A DNA stretch of 64,000 nucleotides. It comes from Alteriqipengyuania bathyomarina_B. GTDB taxonomy: Bacteria; Pseudomonadota; Alphaproteobacteria; Sphingomonadales; Sphingomonadaceae. Below the pieces are notes generated by a model. The model was not told the DNA's origin. It made no database searches and worked only from the letters and a program-made list of their open reading frames with translations. The stretch covers positions 496,001 through 560,000 of the forward strand of contig NZ_JBCFZM010000002.1 of assembly GCF_038594605.1 (NCBI RefSeq), given 5' to 3'. Shown here piece after piece: positions 41,658 to 50,837 of this stretch; position 1 is the first letter of the stretch; each line of letters begins with the position of its first letter. A program made the position numbers and the translations under genes.

Positions 41658-44338
41658 CAGTCGATCTCCAGTTGCTCTTCGAATGTCTGCTGCCAGACCC
41701 GGGCGACCTCCTGCCGCGCCTTCGCGACATGGCGCAAGAGCGCGTCGGCGTCGTCGCACCCGCAGGCCTTGGCCAGCGTCTGCCCGGCGGCCCCGGGCGG
41801 TACCGCAAGATCGGGCGCGAGCAGCCGCGCGGCCACGATCAGCCGGGTGAGAAAGTCGTGCGCCTGCGCAAACGCCTCGGGCAGCGCGCCCGTGTGGACC
41901 AGCGTCTCGCACACTTTCGACAGCCGCGGATCGAGCGCGACCTTGTCGCGCAGCTGCAGGAAGTGAAGGATGAACTCGATGTCGACCAGCCCGCCGCGTA
42001 GCAGCTTCACATCGAGCGGACCCTTGGCGGGTTTGTGGCTCGCCATCTCGGCGCGCATTTTCAACACGTCCGCGCGCAGGGTGGCGGGATCGCGCGGGGC
42101 GCACAGGACCCCGCGGATAATATCCTCGACAGTGCCGCGCGCGGCAAAAGAGCCCGCGACGACGCGTGCGCGCGCCAGCGCCATATGCTCCCACGTCCAC
42201 GCCGATTCGTTCTGGTAGCGCGCGAAGCTTTCCACGCTGACGGCAAGAGGGCCCTGCGCGCCTTGCGGGCGCAATCGCGTATCGACCTCGTACAGGGGCC
42301 CCTCGGCGGTCGGCACGCTGACCGCCGCGCTGACCCGCTGGGCCAGGCGGTTGTAATAGCGTGTGGCACTGATCGGGCGCTCTCCGTCGCTTTCCGCCGC
42401 GTGGTTCCCGGTGAAGAGGTAGACGATGTCGAGATCGGAGGCATGCGTCAGCGCCTCGCCGCCGAGCCGTCCCAGCCCGAGGATCATCATCTCGCTACCC
42501 TCGATCCGCCCATGCGCCTTCTCGAATTCGGCGAGCGTCCCCGCGAGCGCGGCCTGCAACGCCGCCTCCGCGACGGTCGAAAAGCCCCGCGCGATATCGA
42601 GCGGGTCGTGCACCCCGCCGATCAACTGCACCCCCAGGGCAAAGCGCTGCTCCCCGGTCACAACCCTGATCCGATCGAGCAGCGCCTCGTAATTCCCCTG
42701 CGGTTCGGCCCGCATCATCGAGCGCACCAGCGCAGGCACGCTTTCGGGCAGGTCGAGCGCCGAGCGGTCAATCAGCGCGTCGAACAATGCGGGCCGCAGC
42801 GCGAGATCATTTGCGAGCGGCGGGGCGAGCGTGATGATCGAGAGGAACTGGTCGAGCAGCGCGGGCCGCGCCTCCAGCAGCCGAAACAGGTTGATCCCGC
42901 TCGGCAGCGCCTCCAGCAACCGCTCAAGGCGAACCACCGCGCGATCGGGCTCAGGCGATTGGGCAAGCGCTTCGAGCAGCGCAGGGAGCAGACGGCGGAA
43001 AGCGTTTTGTGCGTCCGTGCCACGCAGTGCGCGATAGCGGCCATCCAGCCAGCCGGCGACCCGCTCGCCCATGTCGGCTTGCCCGGCGAGCGGGCTCGCG
43101 GCGACAAGTTCACGGGCAGGGCGATCGTTCGCCGTGCCGGTCTCGCTGGTTTCGAGCAGCGTGTCGAACGCCTGCGCGGTGACCGTCAGGTGCGGGTCGA
43201 GATCCGCCAGCAGCGCCGCCCCGTCGGCGAACCCGTCGAGATGCGCCAGCCGCTCCAGCGCCTCGCCTTCGGGCACCATATGCGTCTGGCGATCCTCCAG
43301 CATCTGGATTCGGTGCTCGGCCACCCGCAGGCGGGCATAGGCGGTGGCCAGCGCACGCGCGGTCTGTTCCTCCACGATCCCCGCCCGGGCCAGCGCGAGC
43401 AGCGCCGCGCGCGTGTCGCTGCTACGCAGCCGCGGATCGCGCCCGCCATGGATCAGCTGGTGGGTCTGGGCGAAGAATTCGATCTCGCGAATGCCGCCGC
43501 GCCCGCGTTTGAGATCGAAACCCGGGCCGAGCACGGGTTCGCCGCCATAGGCCTCGCGGATGCGCAGGCGCAGTTGCGCAATGTCGTCGATCGCGCCGAA
43601 ATCGACGCTGCGGCGCCACACGAAGGGGCGGATGCTCGCGAGAAAATTCTCGCCGCGCACCACGTCCCCCGCAGCCGAGCGGGCGCGGATGAAGGCCGCG
43701 CGCTCCCATGCAAGCGCCGCGCTTTCATAATGCGTGGCCGCCGCGTTGACCGAGACCGCCAGCGGCGTGATCTCCGCCGCCGGGCGCAGCCGCAGGTCGA
43801 CCCGGAAGACGTAGCCTTCCTCGGTATGGTCGGCGAGCAGGCGGACGATATCGCGCGCCATGCGTTGTGCGGTTTCTGCGGGGCCGGAGCGCGGACCGCT
43901 CGCCAGCACATCGGGATCGAACAGTAAGATCGGGTCTATGTCCGAGCTGTAGTTGAGCTCGCTTGCGCCATGCTTGCCCAGCGCCACAGCGAAAAACCCG
44001 TCGACACTTTCGAGCGTGGTGCGGCTGCGCGCGGCTTCGGCGATAGCCCGATCGAGTGCAATGTCCGCGAAGGACGACAGGCGCCGCATCACATCGTCAA
44101 GCGTGAGGACACCGCAGAGATCGCCGATCGCCAGCGTCAGGGCGAGTGCCAGCCGCTCGCGCCGCAAGGCGACACCGGTCTCGGCACCCTCGCCCGCCTT
44201 CGCCGCATATTCGAATGCGGCATCGAGATCGCCTTGCGCCAGCAGGTCGGCAAGGTCGGGCAGGCGGTCGAGACTGCGGGCGAGAAAAGGCGCGTTCTCC
44301 CGCGCGCGTGCGATTGCATCTGTCCATTCGCTTGCCAT
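41657..44338 (-). CDS. glnE: Bifunctional glutamine synthetase adenylyltransferase/deadenylase
   Basis: An 893-residue enzyme that adenylylates and deadenylylates glutamine synthetase in response to PII, setting nitrogen assimilation. Two nucleotidyltransferase domains are seen: the N-terminal one with ALGKHGASELNYSSDIDPI and the C-terminal one with LGRLGGEALTHASDLDIVYLF. The start at 44338 (MASEWTDA) is preferred on similarity to family starts; an in-frame start at 44410 would add 24 residues. It heads an operon with bcp and the DUF455 gene. Confidence 0.94.
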   Translation of the reverse strand: MASEWTDAIARARENAPFLARSLDRLPDLADLLAQGDLDAAFEYAAKAGEGAETGVALRRERLALALTLAIGDLCGVLTLDDVMRRLSSFADIALDRAIAEAARSRTTLESVDGFFAVALGKHGASELNYSSDIDPILLFDPDVLASGPRSGPAETAQRMARDIVRLLADHTEEGYVFRVDLRLRPAAEITPLAVSVNAAATHYESAALAWERAAFIRARSAAGDVVRGENFLASIRPFVWRRSVDFGAIDDIAQLRLRIREAYGGEPVLGPGFDLKRGRGGIREIEFFAQTHQLIHGGRDPRLRSSDTRAALLALARAGIVEEQTARALATAYARLRVAEHRIQMLEDRQTHMVPEGEALERLAHLDGFADGAALLADLDPHLTVTAQAFDTLLETSETGTANDRPARELVAASPLAGQADMGERVAGWLDGRYRALRGTDAQNAFRRLLPALLEALAQSPEPDRAVVRLERLLEALPSGINLFRLLEARPALLDQFLSIITLAPPLANDLALRPALFDALIDRSALDLPESVPALVRSMMRAEPQGNYEALLDRIRVVTGEQRFALGVQLIGGVHDPLDIARGFSTVAEAALQAALAGTLAEFEKAHGRIEGSEMMILGLGRLGGEALTHASDLDIVYLFTGNHAAESDGERPISATRYYNRLAQRVSAAVSVPTAEGPLYEVDTRLRPQGAQGPLAVSVESFARYQNESAWTWEHMALARARVVAGSFAARGTVEDIIRGVLCAPRDPATLRADVLKMRAEMASHKPAKGPLDVKLLRGGLVDIEFILHFLQLRDKVALDPRLSKVCETLVHTGALPEAFAQAHDFLTRLIVAARLLAPDLAVPPGAAGQTLAKACGCDDADALLRHVAKARQEVARVWQQTFEEQLEID

Positions 44339-44478
44339 GGAGCCGCCCTGCCCGCCCCATGCGGCGCTGGCAAGAAGGTGGGCCATCGTTGCGCGAGCGC
44401 ACCCGTTCACTTGCCCTCGCGCCGCGCTTTTGCAACAACCCCGCGCGAAGCCAAGATTTTCTGGAGAAATTCCAAGTC

Positions 44479-46176
44479 ATGAAACGCATTCTCGCCGTGG
44501 CGGCCATCGCCCTCTCGCTGGCCGGTTGCGATGCCGCCGTCCTGTCGGGCGGAAACGACGACGCGACCCTCGACATCCCCGAGGTTGCCGATGGCGACAT
44601 TTCGGAAAAGACGATGGTCGATCTGACCCGCGAATTGTCCAGCGACGAGTTCGAAGGCCGGATGCCCGGAACCGAGGGCGGGCAGATGACCGTCGAACTG
44701 CTGACCGAGCGGTTCAAGGCGGCAGGGCTGGAACCCGGCAATAACGGATCATGGACGCAGGACGTCCCGCTGGTCGAGATCACCGGCAGCGATTTCGCCC
44801 CGCTCACCATCAACGGGGGCGACGGCGACGGCATGGCGTTCGAATATGGCGACGACTGGGTCGGCGTGAGCTACCGCGAAACGCCGCGCACGCGGATCAA
44901 CAACGCCGAGCTGGTGTTCGTGGGCTACGGCATCAACGCGCCGGAAAAGGGCTGGAACGACTACGAAGGCCTCGACATGGAAGGCAAGATCGCGGTCATC
45001 CTCGTCAACGATCCCGACTTCGGGGCAGAAACCCTCGAAGGCCCGTTCGATGGCAAGGCGATGACTTATTACGGGCGCTGGACCTACAAGTACGAAGAGG
45101 CTGCGCGGCAGGGCGCCGCAGGTGCCCTGATCATCCACGAGACCGAGCCTGCGTCCTATGGCTGGAACGTCGTCGAGAGCAGCTGGTCGGGCCCGCAGGG
45201 CTACCCGCAGCGCGGCGAGAACGCACCGCCGACAACGCAGATGAACGGCTGGATTCAGAATTCGGTCGCGGAAAAGATCTTCGATGCCGCCGGACAGGAT
45301 CTCGATGAGCTGAAGGAGGCTGCGCGCGAAGAAGACTTCACCGGCGTCCGGCTTGGCCTCAAGGCCTCGACCAGCTTCGACAACGAGAGCCGCGAATATA
45401 TGTCGCAGAACGTCATCGGCGTCCTGCCGGGTTCCAAGCGGCCCGAGGAATACGTGCTGTACACCGCCCACTGGGACCATCTCGGCCGCTGCACGCCCGC
45501 CGATGATGGCGACGACATCTGCAACGGCGCGGTCGACAATGCCACCGGCACGGCAGCGCTGGTCGCGCTGGCCGAAGCCCAGGTCAAAGCGGGCGCGGCG
45601 GATCGCAGCCTCGTGTTCCTCGCGGTCACCGCAGAGGAGCAGGGCCTGCTCGGCTCGACCTATTATGCGCAGAACCCGGTTTTCCCGCTCGACCAGACGG
45701 TCGGGGGGGTGAACATGGACGCCTTCCTGATCGCCGGGCCGGCACGCGACGTGACCGTCGTGGGTCCGGGCAAGTCGCAGCTCGACCAGTTCCTCGAAGC
45801 CGCGCTGGAGGCCGATGGACGCGTATCGACCGACAATCCCAATCCGGAAGCAGGCTACTATTACCGCTCCGACCACTTCCCCTTCGCCAAGCAGGGCGTG
45901 CCGATGCTCTATATCGACGGCGGCGAGGATCTGGTCGAAGGCGGCAGCGAAGCGGGCGCAGCGCTCGCCAAAGACTATCGCGACAACCGCTATCACGGAC
46001 CCAAGGACGAATTCGACGAGGAATGGGACTGGTCGGGCGTGATGGCCGACCTCCAGCTTTACTACCGCCTCGGGCGGATGTTGGCGATGAGCGACAGCTG
46101 GCCCAACTGGGTCGAGGGCGACGAGTTCCGCTCGATCCGCGACGAAAGCTGCGCGGCCACCAATGCAGGCTGCTGA
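44479..46176 (+). CDS. M28 family zinc aminopeptidase, lipoprotein
   Basis: A 565-residue envelope peptidase. The lipobox LAGC follows a short signal. A PA domain insert occupies about residues 140-320, and the M28 domain carries both zinc sites: TAHWDHLG, GAVDNATG, the catalytic EE in VTAEEQGLLGS, NMDAF and YYRSDHFPF. It should cleave N-terminal residues from peptides in the periplasm, tethered to a membrane. Divergent from glnE; 22 bases before the agmatine deiminase gene, so possibly co-transcribed. Confidence 0.92.
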   Translation: MKRILAVAAIALSLAGCDAAVLSGGNDDATLDIPEVADGDISEKTMVDLTRELSSDEFEGRMPGTEGGQMTVELLTERFKAAGLEPGNNGSWTQDVPLVEITGSDFAPLTINGGDGDGMAFEYGDDWVGVSYRETPRTRINNAELVFVGYGINAPEKGWNDYEGLDMEGKIAVILVNDPDFGAETLEGPFDGKAMTYYGRWTYKYEEAARQGAAGALIIHETEPASYGWNVVESSWSGPQGYPQRGENAPPTTQMNGWIQNSVAEKIFDAAGQDLDELKEAAREEDFTGVRLGLKASTSFDNESREYMSQNVIGVLPGSKRPEEYVLYTAHWDHLGRCTPADDGDDICNGAVDNATGTAALVALAEAQVKAGAADRSLVFLAVTAEEQGLLGSTYYAQNPVFPLDQTVGGVNMDAFLIAGPARDVTVVGPGKSQLDQFLEAALEADGRVSTDNPNPEAGYYYRSDHFPFAKQGVPMLYIDGGEDLVEGGSEAGAALAKDYRDNRYHGPKDEFDEEWDWSGVMADLQLYYRLGRMLAMSDSWPNWVEGDEFRSIRDESCAATNAGC

Positions 46177-46198
46177 TCGCTAACCCGGCGGACACGTC

Positions 46199-47194
46199 AT
46201 GAGCATCGATACCATGCGGCTCCCCGCAGAGTGGGAGCCGCAGGACTGGCTGTGGATCGGCTTCCCGCACGACCCCGCTGAGTGGGGCGATGCCGTCGCG
46301 CTTGCGCAGGAAGAAATCGCCGCCTTTGCCAATGCTGTCGCCGAGAGCGGGCAGGAGGTTCGCCTGCTCGTTCGGGATGCGGCGAACGAAGCGCGCGCCA
46401 AGGCGCTGATCTCGGATGCCGTCACGCTCGAGCGGCGGACCTATGGCGACGTCTGGCTGCGCGACACCGGACCGCTGACGGTCGGGCGAAACGGCGGGTA
46501 TTTGGCCGTCCGCCCGCGCTTCAACGGCTGGGGCGGGAAATACGTGATGGCCGGCGACGAAACCATCGGCAGCGAGCTGGCACGCGACGCGGGTCTGTCG
46601 CTGGACCGGCCCGACTGGGTGCTCGAGGGCGGGGCGATCGACACCAATGGTGCGGGCCTTGTGCTGACCACCGAGCAGTGCCTGCTCAATCCCAATCGCA
46701 ATCCCGATCTCTCGCGCGCCGATGTCGAAGCGCGGCTCGCACGGGATCTCGGCCTTTCCCGCGTGGTGTGGCTCGGTGACGGGCTGCTCAACGATCACAC
46801 AGATGGCCATGTCGACAATCTCGCGCGGTTCGTGGCGCCAGGCACGGTCGCGCTGGCCGAACCTTTCGGCGACGACGATCCCAATACCGGAGTCTATGCC
46901 GATGCGAGGGCGCGGCTGGAGGCGGCCGGGCTGAGCGTCGCGCCGATCCCCTCGCCCGGCCTTATAACGCGTGATGGCAGAGTGGAACCGGCGAGCTACG
47001 CCAACTTCCTGATTGCCAATTCCATCGTCGCCGTACCGACCTTCGGCCTGCCGCAGGACGAAGACGCGGTTGCGGCAATCGACGCGCTGTTCCCGGATCG
47101 CACTGCCGTCGGCCTGCCGATGGGCGCGGTGCTGGCAGGCGGTGGCGGGTTCCATTGCGCCAGCATGCAGATGCCGGCTCGCGCGCTGCGGTAG
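46199..47194 (+). CDS. aguA: Agmatine deiminase
   Basis: A 331-residue enzyme of the guanidino-group-modifying superfamily that converts agmatine to N-carbamoylputrescine and ammonia, in polyamine synthesis. The catalytic Cys320 lies in GGGGFHCASMQMPA; DVWLRDTGP, LEGGAIDTNG and DGHVDNLARF carry the Asp, Glu and His residues. The partner N-carbamoylputrescine amidase (aguB) is not adjacent. The M28 gene is 22 bases upstream. Confidence 0.94.
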   Translation: MSIDTMRLPAEWEPQDWLWIGFPHDPAEWGDAVALAQEEIAAFANAVAESGQEVRLLVRDAANEARAKALISDAVTLERRTYGDVWLRDTGPLTVGRNGGYLAVRPRFNGWGGKYVMAGDETIGSELARDAGLSLDRPDWVLEGGAIDTNGAGLVLTTEQCLLNPNRNPDLSRADVEARLARDLGLSRVVWLGDGLLNDHTDGHVDNLARFVAPGTVALAEPFGDDDPNTGVYADARARLEAAGLSVAPIPSPGLITRDGRVEPASYANFLIANSIVAVPTFGLPQDEDAVAAIDALFPDRTAVGLPMGAVLAGGGGFHCASMQMPARALR

Positions 47195-47229
47195 GAGTTT
47201 CTTAACCCGCCCGGGCCAGGCTGGCACCC

Positions 47230-47349
47230 ATGACCCGCACCATCGCCAATGCCCGCCGCTTCGAGACGCTTTCAGCCGCCCGTGCGATCATCGTATCGGC
47301 CTGCGCGATCGCGCTTATCGCTGCGGAACGCTTCGTTCCCTTCGGCTGA
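47230..47349 (+). CDS. Putative 39-residue membrane peptide
   Basis: An ATG frame of 39 codons encodes a basic start (MTRTIANARRFETLSAAR) and one hydrophobic helix (AIIVSACAIALIAAERF), ending PFG. The pattern is that of a single-span small protein with the N-terminus inside. Ribosome site is weak (AGGCTGG). It fills most of the gap between aguA and the convergent TauE-like gene. Function unknown. Confidence 0.4.
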   Translation: MTRTIANARRFETLSAARAIIVSACAIALIAAERFVPFG

Positions 47350-47355
47350 GGCCGC

Positions 47356-48102
47356 CTAGACCACCAGCTTGGCCAGCGCGGCCATTGCCGCCGCAGCAAG
47401 CACTACGCCCACGAATATGCGCCATGTCCGGTCGGATACGCGGCCATCGGCCTTGCGCCCCAGCCACGTCCCCAGCAGCACCACCGGCAGCAGCAGGGCG
47501 CCGAGCAGCGCCAGCCGCCATTCCATCCGGCCAAGCGCAACGCCCGACCCGATCCCGATCATCGCTGCAAAAGTGAAGATGAGGATCATCGAACTTTTGG
47601 CCATCTGCCGCGGAATGGCGCGCCCAACATAATAGGGCACCACGGGCGGGCCGGGCATTCCGGCGAAGCCTGTGAGAATGCCGGTCGCCACGCCCGTCAG
47701 CCCGGTGGTCACGAGCCCGGGCCGCTCCGGCTCGCGCACGGGAAACAGGATTGCCGCAAAGGCCGATAGAGCGACCAGCGCGATCAGCAGGCGGGCAATG
47801 TTCGGCGGCGTCGCCGCCAGCAGCGCGAGGCCCGGCAGGGTCGTCAGCAATACGAGTCCGATGATGATCCATACGCTGCGCTCGGCCTCTCGCAGCAGGC
47901 GCGGCAGCTCGATTCCGCCGATCAGCATGGCGACCACATTGGTGGTCAGCACCGCCTCGACCGGCGTCAGCGCGAGCGCGAGGACAGGCACCAGCAGGAT
48001 CGCCAGGCCAAAACCTGCAAGCCCGCGAATGAATGCCGCGATCAATCCGATGGCAAGCGCGACCGCGAGTTGCGGCCAGGTGAATCCTGCGAGGAGTTCC
48101 AA
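47356..48102 (-). CDS. TauE/SafE family sulfite or anion exporter
   Basis: A 248-residue membrane protein with about eight hydrophobic segments and the two TauE repeats, IRGLAGFGLAILLVPVLAL and TGFAGMPGPPVVPYYVG. Members export sulfite, sulfoacetate or related anions; the substrate here is unknown. The start is a TTG at 48102, three bases after the thrS stop, so it is probably the last gene of the thrS transcript. Confidence 0.85.
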   Translation of the reverse strand: MELLAGFTWPQLAVALAIGLIAAFIRGLAGFGLAILLVPVLALALTPVEAVLTTNVVAMLIGGIELPRLLREAERSVWIIIGLVLLTTLPGLALLAATPPNIARLLIALVALSAFAAILFPVREPERPGLVTTGLTGVATGILTGFAGMPGPPVVPYYVGRAIPRQMAKSSMILIFTFAAMIGIGSGVALGRMEWRLALLGALLLPVVLLGTWLGRKADGRVSDRTWRIFVGVVLAAAAMAALAKLVV

Positions 48103-48105
48103 GCC

Positions 48106-50109
48106 TTAGTTGTCGCGCAGATCGGGCGGGGTCGCCTCGGTGCGCAGCATGGCGATCGCCTCGTCGAGCGACATCACCCGCTGCTCCTTCTCGCCCAGCG
48201 TGCGGACCGCGACGGTCCCTTCCTCGGCCTCGCGCTTGCCGATGACCAGCAGGTGCGGGACCTTCGCCAGTGAATGCTCGCGCACCTTGTAGTTGATCTT
48301 CTCGTTGCGCACGTCCGCCTCGGTGCGGATGCCCGCCGCGCGCAGCTTGGCCAGCGCCTCGTTGGCATAGTCGTCCGCATCCGAAACGATGGTCGCGACC
48401 ACCGCCTGCGTCGGGGCGAGCCACACCGGCAGCTTGCCGGCGAAATGCTCGATCAGGATGCCAATGAAGCGCTCGTACGATCCGAAGATCGCGCGGTGGA
48501 GCATCACCGGACGGTGCTTCTCGCCATCCTCGCCGATGTAGCTCGCGTCGAGCCGGTCGGGCAGCACGCGGTCGCCCTGAATCGTGCCGACCTGCCAGGT
48601 CCGGCCGATCGCGTCGGTCAGGTGCCATTCGAGCTTGGGCGCATAGAACGCGCCTTCGCCAGGCAGTTCTTCCCAGCCGTACGCGTCGTTCATCATGCCC
48701 GCATCGCGCACGGCATCGCGCAGTTCCTGTTCGGCCTTGTCCCAGTCGGCGTCCGACCCCAGCCGCTTTTCGGGCCGCAGCGCGAGCTTGATCGCGTATT
48801 TGAAGCCGAAGTCGCGGTAGACGCTATCCGCCAGCTTGCAGAAGGCGCGCACTTCCTCGACCACCTGATTCTCGGTGCAGAAGATATGCGCGTCGTCCTG
48901 CGTAAACTGGCGCACGCGCATGAGGCCGTGGAGCGCACCATGCGGTTCGTTGCGGTGGCAGCAGCCCATCTCGCCCAGCCGGATCGGCAGGTCGCGATAA
49001 GACGTGATGCCCTGCTTGAAGACGAGCACGTGCGCGGGGCAGTTCATCGGCTTCAGCGCCATCCAGTCGGCGTCCTTGGAGACGAGATCGCCCTCATCCT
49101 CCGTGTTCGGCACCTCGTCGGGGATGACGAACATGTTTTCGCGATACTTGCCCCAGTGTCCGGACTGCTCCCACTGGCGTGCGTCCATCACCTGCGGGGT
49201 CTTGATCTCGCGGTAACCCGCACCGTCCATCTTGCGGCGCATGTAGGCTTCCAGCTGGCGCCAGATCCGATAGCCCTGCGGATGCCAGAAGACGCTGCCA
49301 TGCGCCTCTTCCTGCAGATGGAACAGATCCATCTCGCGGCCGAGCTTGCGGTGGTCGCGCTTGGCGGCCTCTTCCAGCCGCGTCAGGTGGGCGTTGAGCT
49401 GCTTCTTGTTGAGCCAGCCGGTGCCGTAGATGCGCGTCAGCTGCGCATTCTTCTGGTCGCCGCGCCAGTAGGCACCCGCCACGCGCATCAGCTTGAACGC
49501 CTGCGGATCGAGCTTGCCGGTGCTGGCGAGGTGCGGGCCGCGGCACATGTCGAGCCAATCGTCCCCGCTCCAGTAAACCGTCAGTTCCTCGTCCTCGGGC
49601 AGTTCCCTGGCCCATTCGGCCTTGAACGTCTCGCCGTCGGCGGTCCACTTCTCGATCAGCTGCTCGCGGCTCCAGACTTCGCGCCTGAGCGGCTTGTCAG
49701 CCTTGATGATCCGGCGCATCTCCTCTTCGATCGCGGGGAGATCGTCCATGCTGAACGGGTCGCGGCTCTCGGGGGCCTTGACGTCATAGTAAAAGCCATC
49801 GTCGGTTGCGGGGCCGAAGGTGATCTGCGTGCCCGGCCACAGCGACTGCACGGCCTCTGCCAGCACATGGGCATAGTCGTGGCGCGCGAGTTCGAGCGCG
49901 TCTTCCTCGTCGCGGCTCGTCACCAGCGCGAGTTCGCTGTCGCAGTCGAAGGGGCGGCCAATATCGCGCAGCTCGCCATTCACGCGCGCCGCCAGCGCCG
50001 CCTTGGCAAGGCCGGGGCCGATCGCGGCGGCGACGTCCGCCGGGCTGCTGCCCGGTTCCATTTCGCGCACCGATCCGTCGGGCAGGCTGATCTTGAGCAG
50101 TTCGGTCAT
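48106..50109 (-). CDS. thrS: Threonyl-tRNA synthetase
   Basis: A 667-residue class II synthetase that charges tRNA-Thr. The N-terminal TGS domain (ISLPDGSVREME) and the editing domain with HDYAH and CRGPH zinc motifs are present, so it can hydrolyse Ser-tRNA-Thr. Catalytic-domain landmarks are MNCPAHVL, GCCHRNEPHGALHGLMRVRQF and the anticodon-binding end. It follows the exoribonuclease gene by 54 bases. A threonine-rich leader ORF upstream of that pair may regulate it. Confidence 0.98.
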   Translation of the reverse strand: MTELLKISLPDGSVREMEPGSSPADVAAAIGPGLAKAALAARVNGELRDIGRPFDCDSELALVTSRDEEDALELARHDYAHVLAEAVQSLWPGTQITFGPATDDGFYYDVKAPESRDPFSMDDLPAIEEEMRRIIKADKPLRREVWSREQLIEKWTADGETFKAEWARELPEDEELTVYWSGDDWLDMCRGPHLASTGKLDPQAFKLMRVAGAYWRGDQKNAQLTRIYGTGWLNKKQLNAHLTRLEEAAKRDHRKLGREMDLFHLQEEAHGSVFWHPQGYRIWRQLEAYMRRKMDGAGYREIKTPQVMDARQWEQSGHWGKYRENMFVIPDEVPNTEDEGDLVSKDADWMALKPMNCPAHVLVFKQGITSYRDLPIRLGEMGCCHRNEPHGALHGLMRVRQFTQDDAHIFCTENQVVEEVRAFCKLADSVYRDFGFKYAIKLALRPEKRLGSDADWDKAEQELRDAVRDAGMMNDAYGWEELPGEGAFYAPKLEWHLTDAIGRTWQVGTIQGDRVLPDRLDASYIGEDGEKHRPVMLHRAIFGSYERFIGILIEHFAGKLPVWLAPTQAVVATIVSDADDYANEALAKLRAAGIRTEADVRNEKINYKVREHSLAKVPHLLVIGKREAEEGTVAVRTLGEKEQRVMSLDEAIAMLRTEATPPDLRDN

Positions 50110-50163
50110 CGGTTCAATCCATCGGGAAGTCTTGGGTAAGGGCTATGCCTCGCGCCGCGTGGC

Positions 50164-50670
50164 CTAGGCAAGATCGCTGTCGGCGCAAGCCTTTTGCACC
50201 AGTGAAAGGTCCGCCGGGCCCATCGTCGCAAGCTCGCCGGAAAGGTTGCGCTCGACATGATCGGCCAGTGCCCTCGCATCGGCCAGCGCATTGTGCGGCA
50301 CCGCGCTGGCGCTTGCAGTGCTGAAACCGGGGAGGTTCAGCAGCAGGCAGGCGAACTGAAACGGATCGTTGCGCTTGCCGTGGCCGCGCAACAGCATGGT
50401 GTTGAAATGCACGAGGTCTTCCGGCCAGTCGGCGATGAAGACATGCGGGCCTTCATCTTTCCTGAGGAATTTCTGCATCTTCTTGACCGCCTGCAGGCGC
50501 TCCACCGGCTCCTGCCCGTAATGGGGCACGACATGCGCCTGGACCCACGGCACGATCAGTTCGTGCGCGTGGAGCACTTCGTAGAAATGGGCACCGTCCT
50601 GCCGAACCAGCGCAATGCTGAGCAGCTGGCCGCCGGTGCCGTTGAATTCGGTGTCGATGTAATATCGCAT
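50164..50670 (-). CDS. 3'-5' exoribonuclease (DEDDh, Rv2179c-like)
   Basis: A 168-residue nuclease beginning MRYYIDTEFNGTGGQLLSIAL, with Exo I as DTEF, a central HVFIADWPEDLVHFN (Exo II) and a C-terminal NALADARALADH carrying the last Asp and the His-like elements. It resembles small DEDDh exoribonucleases of the DUF5051 group. Target RNA unknown. GGGAAAG precedes the ATG at 50670. It lies between the Thr leader and thrS, so the leader would affect both. Confidence 0.8.
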   Translation of the reverse strand: MRYYIDTEFNGTGGQLLSIALVRQDGAHFYEVLHAHELIVPWVQAHVVPHYGQEPVERLQAVKKMQKFLRKDEGPHVFIADWPEDLVHFNTMLLRGHGKRNDPFQFACLLLNLPGFSTASASAVPHNALADARALADHVERNLSGELATMGPADLSLVQKACADSDLA

Positions 50671-50723
50671 GTTCGCTTTCCCGTTGCGCCGCCAAGCTGG
50701 TGCAGGTCCGGGGAAGCCGACGC

Positions 50724-50815
50724 ATCGCCACCCGAACCCGGGCGGCGGCGATCGCGTGTCAGGCCACGACCATCCGCCCCCGGTACCCCGAGGTCGTAGT
50801 GGTCGTAGTCGTGGC
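50724..50815 (-). promoter_or_regulatory. Candidate attenuator: alternative hairpins in the thrS leader
   Basis: Three pairings can be seen. Region 1:2 is gtcgtggc (50808-50815) with gccacgac (50763-50770), eight perfect bp, region 1 lying on the Thr codons. Region 2:3 is ccgccc (50774-50779) with gggcgg (50740-50745). Region 3:4 is a stem of 11 bp with one three-base bulge between 50724 and 50752 (ends atcgcc/ggcgat). Pairings 2:3 and 3:4 share bases, so they exclude each other. No U-run follows, so the final hairpin may act through Rho or on translation. Confidence 0.5.
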
Positions 50816-50830
50816 GATCTTCTGAGCCAT
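50759..50830 (-). CDS. Threonine-rich leader peptide of the thrS unit
   Basis: A 24-codon frame encodes MAQKIA, then seven Thr residues (codons ACG, ACT, ACG, ACC, ACT, ACG, ACC), then a tail ending GRMVVA before TGA. It lies upstream of the exoribonuclease-thrS pair on the same strand. There is no Shine-Dalgarno, but the promoter is placed so that the transcript begins at the AUG, as known for leaderless trpL leaders in Alphaproteobacteria. Two 9-base direct repeats make up part of the Thr run, so chance expansion cannot be excluded. Proposed role: ribosome stalling when charged tRNA-Thr is scarce. Confidence 0.6.
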   Translation of the reverse strand: MAQKIATTTTTTTSGYRGRMVVA

Positions 50831-50837
50831 GCGGATC

